Shown: positions 8,384 through 15,314 of the stretch, piece after piece
Layout of the letters: every line of letters begins with the position of its first letter
How positions within the stretch are numbered: the first letter of the stretch is position 1
NCBI RefSeq assembly: GCF_038002825.1
Contig: NZ_JBBODF010000001.1
Coordinates: 4,402,001-4,466,000, forward strand
Source: Paenibacillus sp. FSL H8-0048
Lineage (GTDB): Bacteria > Bacillota > Bacilli > Paenibacillales > Paenibacillaceae
Length of the DNA: 64,000 nucleotides
Direction of reading: 5' to 3'
The notes under the pieces: model-generated
The model's input: only the letters and a program-made list of their open reading frames with translations
Told to the model about the DNA's origin: nothing
Database searches by the model: none
Translations under genes and position numbers: made by a program

Positions 8384-8395
8384 ATGGAGCCGAGG
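8384..8395 (+). repeat. Left attachment site core (direct repeat of ssrA 3' end)
   Basis: ATGGAGCCGAGG, identical to 31553-31564. The left flank (TACTCCAT) would belong to the chromosome and the right flank (CGTGGACATG) to the element. Confidence 0.65.
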
Positions 8396-8456
8396 CGTGG
8401 ACATGCAGAGCCACAATCCGGCGGGGGTTGCTGCTGGAACTGTACGAGATAGCCGT

Positions 8457-8842
8457 TTAGCAAACGTTAGTTTTCAATTGCATTTCTCCTGTATCAATCA
8501 CGGAGCCCGAATGTTTCAAAAAGTTAAATCCAAGGATTCCGTCGATCTCCATGCCATAATCCATGTTCCCGATTTCCACTTGAAAATCTTTAAGTATTGC
8601 TTCATCGACTATAATCGAGTCCAGGCATTTGGTGTACACATACTCCACACCACCTACACGCCGTATAATATCAACGATATCATTTTCTTCATGAACCATA
8701 CCAATCTCCTGTACGATGTCCGCGTCAAAAGTGTGCTGGCAGAACCTGTATCAAGCAGCACCTTCTTAAGGTTTAACTCTCTCCCCCTAAACATAACTGT
8801 CATGCTTACAAAGGGAAGCCCATAAATTTCTGTTATGTTCAT
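8457..8842 (-). pseudogene. Retropepsin-like aspartic protease, frameshifted
   Basis: Two overlapping frames together give a single-domain retropepsin-like protein of about 128 residues. The first frame has the start MNITEIYGLPF and the catalytic triad LDTGSASTLL; the second continues with IVQEIGMVHEENDIVDIIRRVGG, then DGILGFNFLKHSGSVIDTG. The join falls at about 8721-8726, where one base is missing after the LLT codons (the expected text is LLTADIVQEIG, and a degenerate second copy at about 11975-12062 has LLNADVVQEI there). Either the gene is inactive or the base is a sequencing error. Its ATG overlaps the stop of the 88-residue partner upstream (ATGA). The stop lies at the left element edge. 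Confidence 0.75.
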
Positions 8843-9105
8843 CTCGGCCCTCTGATCCCCACATATCGTTCACGTGCCACAACCTCAGGACGGGAGGTGT
8901 GAAAGAAACAATACTCTCTGTGAGGGTCATCCTGGTGCAGTTCACTATACCGCTTCAATGCTTTGGTAGAGTCCTCATAGGAGTCTATCACGGACATCTC
9001 TTCAATAAAACGCTGGCCTTCCTTAGAATAGGCCTTGGTCGCCTCAAGAACGACCCATTCATTCGGAAAACGCTCCTGAACTTCATCCCATCGCATCTTG
9101 GACAC
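8839..9105 (-). CDS. Conserved partner of retropepsin-like protease
   Basis: 88 residues: MSKMRWDEVQERFPNEWVVL, a middle SVIDSYEDSTKALKRY, and a late YCFFHTSR. I recall the same small protein upstream of single-domain retropepsin-like genes in cyanobacteria and Firmicutes; no function is known to me. Its stop overlaps the protease start by 4 bases (ATGA), so the two are translated together. An adaptor, substrate or inhibitor role is a guess. Confidence 0.65.
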   Translation of the reverse strand: MSKMRWDEVQERFPNEWVVLEATKAYSKEGQRFIEEMSVIDSYEDSTKALKRYSELHQDDPHREYCFFHTSRPEVVARERYVGIRGPR

Positions 9106-9137
9106 CTCCGGTTAAATAGCATATCGGGTGGTATCTT

Positions 9138-9356
9138 CTAAACCAGAGTCAGACCTCCGCCTGATCTTTGGAGCTCTTTTATAAAGCGGTATCCTTCTAG
9201 AAATCCGACAACAAAGGCTTCCTCCTCTTCAAGTCCCTCTTCTGTACTCATGGCCTCCTCCATAAGTCCATATAATTCTCGTTGAGTCTCGTTCAAACTA
9301 CTGTGTAGGCATTTAATTGCATGAAAGACTCTTCGCTCGCCTTTCTGATATGAGGA
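9138..9356 (-). pseudogene. Small degraded ORF of unknown family
   Basis: On the minus strand a frame open from about 9356 to the stop at 9138-9140 reads HAIKCLHSSLNETQRELYGL, then EEAFVVGFLEGYRFIKELQR. It has no start codon in a sensible place and is preceded by a stop. The F-x-x-G-F-x-x-G-Y pattern near the C-terminus resembles small Paenibacillus proteins such as the DUF6809 family, but that is a weak match. The stretch 9357-9527 contains further coding-like scraps (NEKEWYPDDIKTVAAFIETC) in other frames and no intact gene. Confidence 0.35.
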
Positions 9357-9527
9357 TTATTATAACGACGCATTCCCCCATATTTCAAAATGTCTTCTAC
9401 TTTAGAAGCTGAGGAGTTGAACCCTTGTCCGAAGCATGCCAGTGCAAGTTTCTATAAATGCGGCCACGGTTTTGATATCATCCGGGTACCACTCCTTTTC
9501 ATTATCAGCTTAATCTTATGAAACTAC

Positions 9528-10106
9528 TTACACACCTTTATTCCAAATCATATATTGGAGCATATCAGAATCAAAGTGAAGTTTTGCCCCATTTTTTTCA
9601 CGCGAATAAAGGCGTATCCTTTCTAAAATGAAAGCTTCAACCTGCTCCATCGTTAAACATATGAAACCAGGTATATTCATATCTCTTTTTGTCACTAAGA
9701 GCTTTCCCACCTCATGAAATTGTCCCTTTGATACATTATGGGATTTGAGAACTTCTGTATGATACCTTACTTTATTCTCAGGAAAGAATCCTAATCTTCT
9801 TAAGCAGTAAGTTATTCGATCTTCTCTTCTGAGATGTATTTTTTCTATATTAACGTTGTTACCCGACTTCACTTCACACATCACACCAATATTGGTTTGG
9901 GCGCTAAAATGTCTGAAAAGATAATCATCACGGTGTTCCCCGCCAACCTCTTCCGCTACAAACTTCGGGCGAACTGCAAGAAGATCAGCATCTGCACTCT
10001 GATGGTCATCAAGTAATCCTTGACGGTGCAATACGAAATTTGTTAGTGGAAAGAAACCATTGAATCGTAAGTACCAATAAACTAATTCTTCAGCGAAGTT
10101 TTTCAT
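9528..10106 (-). CDS. Unknown protein with a possible PD-(D/E)XK nuclease core
   Basis: 192 residues. Near the middle DADLLAVRPKF is followed about 35 residues later by GVMCEVKSGNNV; a D-x-D, then E-x-K arrangement is typical of restriction-type nucleases and Holliday-junction resolvase-like folds. The N-terminus (FAEELVYWYLRFNGFF) is like the alpha helix that often precedes this core. The rest is unrecognised. AGGGGAGC precedes the ATG at 10106. It stands alone, transcribed leftward, within the element. A defence or DNA-processing role is an inference from the motif. Confidence 0.55.
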   Translation of the reverse strand: MKNFAEELVYWYLRFNGFFPLTNFVLHRQGLLDDHQSADADLLAVRPKFVAEEVGGEHRDDYLFRHFSAQTNIGVMCEVKSGNNVNIEKIHLRREDRITYCLRRLGFFPENKVRYHTEVLKSHNVSKGQFHEVGKLLVTKRDMNIPGFICLTMEQVEAFILERIRLYSREKNGAKLHFDSDMLQYMIWNKGV

Positions 10107-10235
10107 TATGCTCCCCTTTTATATTACAAAGTGCAAAAAAGCGTCAGTACCGACAAAAGCGTCAAAAGACGCATTAATATTAATTTATCCAGAATGCAGA
10201 CCATGATCAATATATTCCAAGATGAGCATGTTGAA

Positions 10236-10276
10236 CCCCTTTCCCAAAAGGGGCTTAAACCCTTTCCGGGAAAGGG
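10236..10276. repeat. Two tandem GC-rich hairpins with shared arms
   Basis: CCCCTTT-CCCA-AAAGGGG (10236-10253) and CCCTTTCC-G-GGAAAGGG (10260-10276) lie 6 bases apart in otherwise AT-rich DNA. The arms are interchangeable, so alternative pairing is possible. No T-run follows on either strand. Confidence 0.6.
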
Positions 10277-10362
10277 ATTTTAGAAAATGAGGGGTGGCTT
10301 GGTAAATCCACAATTCGTCGCCGTGTGATGCTGAGGTTGTTTGGGGAGGTAGCTTGATATTC

Positions 10363-10704
10363 TTATGGGAGGTCAGTATTTTGGAGTATTCTTGAACGTA
10401 TCCGTTTTTCTGCACTTTTTTGACGTGTCTTCTCATTTCTTGCATCTAACTTCGCTCTTTCTTCAACTGACCTCACTTTGCATTTTTTGAGTTTACACTT
10501 TTGAACTATAACAGGACTCATGTCACAAGGAAATCGGCCAATTCTGGTAGTATGTATATAGGCAATACTTTCATTAGGAAGAACACACTTTTTGAGTTTC
10601 TCTAAAGAATCAATCATAACGTAATCTTCTCCACAATCAAAACAGTAAATACCAACATCATCTTTCTTTAAATCACCGTTACAAAGAACACAAGTAATGG
10701 TCAT
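10363..10704 (-). CDS. Small zinc-ribbon-like protein, unknown function
   Basis: About 113 residues from the ATG at 10704 (MTITCVLCNGDL), which has GGGAGGG 5 bases upstream; the frame is open 16 codons further without such a site. CVLC and CFDC, 15 residues apart, form a CxxC-x(n)-CxxC zinc ribbon. The C-terminal third is strongly basic (ARNEKTRQKSAEKRIRSR), suggesting nucleic acid contact. I do not recognise the family. Confidence 0.5.
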   Translation of the reverse strand: MTITCVLCNGDLKKDDVGIYCFDCGEDYVMIDSLEKLKKCVLPNESIAYIHTTRIGRFPCDMSPVIVQKCKLKKCKVRSVEERAKLDARNEKTRQKSAEKRIRSRILQNTDLP

Positions 10705-10752
10705 ATATCCCTCCCTTATAATGACAATATTCCTACCAGTAACCCTAATCAA

Positions 10753-11072
10753 TCGTTATCATCTGCTTTTTGCAAAATATTATTTCATCAAAAGCATAAC
10801 CATAAGAAACGATCAGGCTTAGAACCTCGAAGAACCTCTGTCCAAAATTAACCATTTTGGTTTTGTAAGGGCAAGGATTCAACTTTCCGTAACGACCAAA
10901 TCCTAAAGATTCAGGATGTTAGCTGTTATAATATTAAATGCCTCTCATACCTGATCATAAGCAATATTATCGAATTTTTGTAGCTTCTTCAACCATTTCG
11001 TGTACTCGATACGATGAGGAACATAGTTTACTTCCTTACCGAATCAACACTGAGAACCATTAGACACACCCC
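10753..11072. other. Intergenic stretch without a recognisable gene
   Basis: About 320 bases of AT-rich DNA. There are coding-like scraps on the minus strand between 10960 and 11060, but each frame is broken by stops and I see no promoter or hairpin I would defend. Confidence 0.5.
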
Positions 11073-11681
11073 TTAGCTCTTCAAATATTGTAACAATGCT
11101 ATTGCAGCGCGTATTTTCCTCTCAGTATCCTTTGAATCCATCTCTTCGGAAAGTATCGAAAGAGCCTTGCTCAGTAACTCATTGGTTTCAGCGCCTAAAG
11201 TGGCTGGTTGTTGATTGAGGTATCTTTCAAGTTTAGCGACCTCAATCGGATGCTTAAACTGTGTTATGCTTGGTCGATTTCGGATGAACTCCTTCAACTC
11301 AGTTGTCAATTCACTTCGAGGAATGACTGCTTTCCAATCGACAGAACGCTGATGTGATAAGCCCACGTCATCCAAATTCCCCTTAAAACTATAGGCCCCT
11401 AACACACCAACATGAACGTTGCCGTTGTTTCGATCCTCAATAAGAACGAAATCTCCAGGCGACATGCTGTTACAAAAAGCATTAACCATCCCAAGATGAT
11501 AACGAGTTCGTGCCGGATTTTCATGATACACACGCTCTAAACGTTCGCGGATTTCCTGTTTGTTTAGACCGCATAAATCATCCAAACCAGGATAACCAAT
11601 TGCAATAAATCCTCCGGTCACAAACTCATTAAATTTATCCTCTACATTTAGAGGATATGTTTTGCATTGGAATAACTCCAT
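11073..11681 (-). CDS. Unknown protein with an EVE/PUA-like N-terminus
   Basis: 202 residues. The opening (NEFVTGGFIAIGYPGLDDL) and the middle (GDFVLIEDRNNGNVHVGVLG) resemble the EVE-like modules joined to McrB- or Mrr-type restriction proteins, which read modified DNA bases. The C-terminal third is helical with no motif. The resemblance is from pattern only and may be wrong. It lies 0.7 kb from the methyltransferase island, transcribed away from it, so a link to modified-DNA recognition is possible but unproven. Confidence 0.5.
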   Translation of the reverse strand: MELFQCKTYPLNVEDKFNEFVTGGFIAIGYPGLDDLCGLNKQEIRERLERVYHENPARTRYHLGMVNAFCNSMSPGDFVLIEDRNNGNVHVGVLGAYSFKGNLDDVGLSHQRSVDWKAVIPRSELTTELKEFIRNRPSITQFKHPIEVAKLERYLNQQPATLGAETNELLSKALSILSEEMDSKDTERKIRAAIALLQYLKS

Positions 11682-12309
11682 CGTAGATCACTCCCTTTGA
11701 TCTTTTTATCCTTGAAGATATCCTTCAAGAACCTCTTCGAAGAAGAATAACACCCACTCCTCTTCTTGTCAATCTTGAAGATGCTCTTCATTATGTCCTT
11801 AAAGATGTGCGTAAACTCTAAAATTTTGATATTTCTGCAAAGCATATAGCTTGTGGATGAATGAAACCTGCACTCCCACTTCAACAAAAATAAAAGAGCA
11901 TGGACAAAAGCGTCACTAAGACACAAGCGACGTACTTCACATTAAAATCTGTACGTTATCCCAGCAGTGAACCAACTACCCCCCGTATAATATCAACGAT
12001 ATCATTTCTTTTAGGAACCACGGCAATCTCCTGTACTACATCCGCATTCAAAAGCGTACCATTACTAGCCTTTTGCTTTAGCATATACAATAGATTTCCA
12101 TATCAGGATCACTAGCAGTAGAATTCTGAAAGAGTCAAGATAATAATAATGTCTACCCCACAAAGAAGAACAAATGTTCTTGATTATAAAGCATCTATGC
12201 AGTAAGATAATCTGCATAGATTTTAAATTATATGGATTTATTAGAAAGATCAATCCATACAATTATATGCCTAATTAGACTTTCTGTACTAATTATAGTT
12301 CTTAGCGCG
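11682..12309. other. Gene-poor stretch with a possible 47-codon basic ORF and a retropepsin remnant
   Basis: On the minus strand an ATG at about 11790 opens a 47-codon basic frame (MKSIFKIDKKRSGCYSSSKR) ending against the 11681 start, with repeated ATCTTCAAG words; it may be chance. The remnant at 11975-12062 is listed separately. The rest, 12063-12309, is AT-rich with no gene. Confidence 0.4.
11975..12062 (-). pseudogene. Remnant of a second retropepsin-like gene
   Basis: On the minus strand the text LLNADVVQEIAVVPKRNDIV continues into DIIRGV before it degenerates. The DNA matches 8655-8733 closely (the shared words CGTATAATATCAACGATATC and CAATCTCCTGTAC are visible). Only the central third of the protease survives, without the DTG triad. 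It shows that the pair was once present twice in this element, or was moved. Confidence 0.7.
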
Positions 12310-12350
12310 TTGCAAAAAAATCTGGGCTATATTATAATAATCCCAGATTT
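12310..12350 (+). promoter_or_regulatory. Methyltransferase promoter with inverted-repeat operator
   Basis: TTGCAA (12310-12315), 17 bases and a perfect TATAAT (12333-12338). An inverted repeat AAATCTGGG (12318-12326) / CCCAGATTT (12342-12350) with a 15-base gap brackets the -10. Transcription should begin near 12345, so the repeat is more likely a DNA operator than an RNA hairpin. Confidence 0.75.
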
Positions 12351-12370
12351 AAATCGGAAGGAGCATCCCT

Positions 12371-15271
12371 TTGTCTGAAAATAATAAGAGATTCATCATT
12401 GAATCCTCTGACATTCGTAAGCAACTGATTAAAGAGCACGTATCAAAATATGGATCCAGTACAACGGAATGGTTTAATACTAAGAGTGAAACCATAGTAA
12501 ATCAGTATGTCACGGAGCTTCAAAAACGATATTTAAACACACCGGATAGTTTATCTGATCTATCTTCAAGGGATGATGTATTTAACAAATTGAACAATAT
12601 TAATTGGGACTTTCCAGAGAATGATACTTCTTACTTAACTCATGATATACACCCTTACCCTGCAAAATATATTCCTCAGATACCATGCAATATGATTTTG
12701 GCGTTGAGTCTTCCTGGTGAATTAATATGGGATCCTTTTGGCGGTTCAGGAACAACAGCCTTAGAAGCATTATTATTAGACCGTCGGTCTATCAGTACCG
12801 ATGCTAATCCATTAGCAAGTATTATCGGACAATGCAAGACCATTACTTTGACGGATGAAGAACAAGTAGAATTACAGCTATGTAGACAATGGCTATTCGA
12901 TATTTTAGAAATAGAACATGATTATTTAGATATGGAAATACAAATACCTGATATTCCAAACATAGAAAAATGGTTCCATCCTAATGCTATTCAAGAATTA
13001 GCATTAATAAAAGGACACATAGAAAACCTTTCACCAAACTGCAAAGTTATTGCTCAAGTTGCTTTATCAAGAACTGTTTCAAAGGTTTCTAATCAAGAAA
13101 GTGAAACAAGGTATGCTAGTAAACCTAAAGAGTTAATGAAAAAAGAAACTCTTCGCTATTTTATTGGGGATCTGGACACAGTATTTTCAAAAGTACTTGC
13201 ATGTAGCAGTCTACTCCGAGGGAAAAAGGCTACGTTTGAAACATATGATTTACGAGATCCACTCAGCAAGGACAGTCCCATCTTAGAGAATCAGATTGAT
13301 CTCATTGTTACTTCTCCACCTTATGCAAATGTAACTGATTATCATTTATATCACCGCTTTAGAATGTTTTGGTTAGGTTTTGATCCTGTTCAGTTTGGAA
13401 AAGTGGAGATAGGCTCACATTTACGTCATCAAAGAGAAAAAACCGGTTTTGAAGACTATATGTCTGAAATCACCCCATGTCTAGAAAACTGTTATAGGGC
13501 TTTAAAACCAGGACGCTTTGCAGTATTTGTTGTTGGAGACTCTGTCTTCAATAAAATCTTATATAATACTGCAGAGGCTTATATAAAAGAAGCTCTACGA
13601 ATAGGTTTTGAATACATCGGTACGATATCTAGAAACTTACCAACGAGCCGCAGATCATTTGAAAGTCACGCTCGGCGAGCAACAAGTGAATCAATTGTGA
13701 TTTTAAGAAAACCCATCAAAGATATAGAAATACAATTGCATGAAGCTCCATACAAACTTTGGGCATTTGAGAAGGAACTTTTACAACGTGAACTTCAGAA
13801 GCTATCCCCAATAGATTTAAAACAATCTGGAGAAAAACAATGGTCCGCTGTTATTAGTTCCATGAATATAGATAGATTAAAGAAGCTTACATTTATTCAC
13901 AAAGTAACTTCTCCTAGTTTACAACCTGTATCAACTTGGCAAAGTATCGTAGAAAATGGCGACACCCTAGATAACCAATCTTTGCGTAAAGAATCAAAAT
14001 ATGTGACACATGGCATCCATGAGTATAAAGGTAAATTTTACCCTCAACTTTGTAAAAGTCTCTTATCTTTATCGAATTTAAAAGAAGGAAGTACAGTACT
14101 CGATCCATTTATGGGTAGCGGTACTACTATTCTCGAATCTTACTTGGCAGGCTATAAAGCTTATGGATGTGATATCAATCCCTTAGCTCTTAAAATTTCG
14201 AAAGCAAAAACAGAAATATTAAGAATGAATCCAATAATACTATTAAATACGTTGAAGAATTTCTTAAGAACATTAGAACACGATGATTGTATCACCACCT
14301 CTAATTATTTGTACAATCATTTAGACACTCAAGCACATGCTGAACTTGAAAGCTGGTTTCCAAAAAAAGTTATTCATAAACTTGGAGTTTTGTTTGAAAA
14401 GATTCATAGAATACCAGATAATCGAATTTCAAATTTTCTAGAGGTAATAGTTAGCAATTTAATAAGAGATATATCACAACAAGACCCAACTGATCTACGA
14501 ATAAGAAGAAGAAAAGAACCTTTACTGGATTCGCCGGTCGTATATATGTTTAAACAGAATTTAGAAAAACAAATTTCCAAGCTTGAAAGCTACTTCAGTT
14601 CTGTTGATTATTCTCCTTCAATTTTTTATCAATCTAAAATATGGTCAGGTGATTGCAGAAAGACTGACAGTTTTACATCTCATGGACTTACACAGGGTAG
14701 TATAGATGCCGTGATTACAAGTCCACCCTACGCTACCGCATTGCCCTATATAGATACTAATAGATTAAGCTTACTTATACTAATGAGTTTATCCTCTAAA
14801 AAAAGGGATCCTATTGAAGAAGATCTAATAGGAAGCAGAGAAATAAGAAATAAGACAAAAAGTGAATTAGAATCTCGCATTGAAAAGGGACTATTCGATA
14901 ATATTACCTCTCCTTACGCAATTGATCTTATTACTGAGATTTACAAATTAAACAAAGAATCTTCTGTTGGCTTTAGACGTAAAAATATGGCCTCATTACT
15001 CTATAGCTACTTTTCATCAATGACTGAATTTCTTAATAACATGCATTTTTTACTCAAGGAAAAGGGTTCTGCTTTTATTGTAATAGGTAATAATTTAACA
15101 AAGGCCGGTGATAAAGATTTAATAATTGACACTGCAAAAATGCTAATTGAGTCTTCACGTAATCTTGGTTTCTCAATTAACGACGAATTTTCTATCAGTG
15201 TCACTGGTGACAACAAAAAAAACAGCGGTAAATTAATTAAAGAAAATACTGTTTTATGGTTAAAAAAATAA
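12371..15271 (+). CDS. DNA amino-methyltransferase with two catalytic modules
   Basis: 966 residues. Each half has a full set of amino-methyltransferase motifs: DPFGGSGTT at 121-129 and TSPPY at 314-318; then DPFMGSGTT at about 578-586 and TSPPY at 783-787. The SAM-binding loop precedes the catalytic loop in both. Such enzymes make N6-methyladenine or N4-methylcytosine; a fused pair often modifies the two strands of an asymmetric site, as in M.FokI. The start is a TTG, with GGAAGGAG about 9 bases upstream. It has a strong promoter of its own and converges on the nuclease gene across a 48-bp palindrome. With that four-gene set it looks like the protecting half of a restriction system. Base composition is AT-rich against the surrounding genome, as expected for acquired DNA. 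Confidence 0.85.
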   Translation: MSENNKRFIIESSDIRKQLIKEHVSKYGSSTTEWFNTKSETIVNQYVTELQKRYLNTPDSLSDLSSRDDVFNKLNNINWDFPENDTSYLTHDIHPYPAKYIPQIPCNMILALSLPGELIWDPFGGSGTTALEALLLDRRSISTDANPLASIIGQCKTITLTDEEQVELQLCRQWLFDILEIEHDYLDMEIQIPDIPNIEKWFHPNAIQELALIKGHIENLSPNCKVIAQVALSRTVSKVSNQESETRYASKPKELMKKETLRYFIGDLDTVFSKVLACSSLLRGKKATFETYDLRDPLSKDSPILENQIDLIVTSPPYANVTDYHLYHRFRMFWLGFDPVQFGKVEIGSHLRHQREKTGFEDYMSEITPCLENCYRALKPGRFAVFVVGDSVFNKILYNTAEAYIKEALRIGFEYIGTISRNLPTSRRSFESHARRATSESIVILRKPIKDIEIQLHEAPYKLWAFEKELLQRELQKLSPIDLKQSGEKQWSAVISSMNIDRLKKLTFIHKVTSPSLQPVSTWQSIVENGDTLDNQSLRKESKYVTHGIHEYKGKFYPQLCKSLLSLSNLKEGSTVLDPFMGSGTTILESYLAGYKAYGCDINPLALKISKAKTEILRMNPIILLNTLKNFLRTLEHDDCITTSNYLYNHLDTQAHAELESWFPKKVIHKLGVLFEKIHRIPDNRISNFLEVIVSNLIRDISQQDPTDLRIRRRKEPLLDSPVVYMFKQNLEKQISKLESYFSSVDYSPSIFYQSKIWSGDCRKTDSFTSHGLTQGSIDAVITSPPYATALPYIDTNRLSLLILMSLSSKKRDPIEEDLIGSREIRNKTKSELESRIEKGLFDNITSPYAIDLITEIYKLNKESSVGFRRKNMASLLYSYFSSMTEFLNNMHFLLKEKGSAFIVIGNNLTKAGDKDLIIDTAKMLIESSRNLGFSINDEFSISVTGDNKKNSGKLIKENTVLWLKK

Positions 15272-15314
15272 TAAGAGGAGTGATGTTAATATTAACATCA
15301 CTCCTCTTATTATT
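15267..15314. terminator. 48-bp perfect palindrome between convergent genes, bidirectional terminator
   Basis: Two 24-base arms meet without a loop; the arm begins AATAATAAGAGGAGTG. Each arm contains the TAA stop of one of the two convergent genes (15269-15271 and 15310-15312). A-rich tracts flank it on the left. Bidirectional termination is the likely role. Confidence 0.8.

Noticed and set aside
8397..8825. 142-codon plus-strand ORF at the left end of the element
   Set aside because: Antisense to the retropepsin gene; its first part is the region that would extend the integrase after excision, not a separate gene.
10125..10172. Repeats of the word AAAAGCGTCA suggesting a CRISPR-like or iteron array
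   Set aside because: Only two or three copies with irregular spacing; no array of equal spacers.
10185..10445. Open frame of 86 codons on the minus strand downstream of the zinc-ribbon gene
   Set aside because: It overlaps the end of that gene in another frame, contains the two hairpins and has no convincing start; treated as non-coding.
11690..11790. Internal repeats (ATCTTCAAG) suggesting a structural RNA or repeat array
   Set aside because: Imperfect and few; better explained as a short basic ORF or chance.
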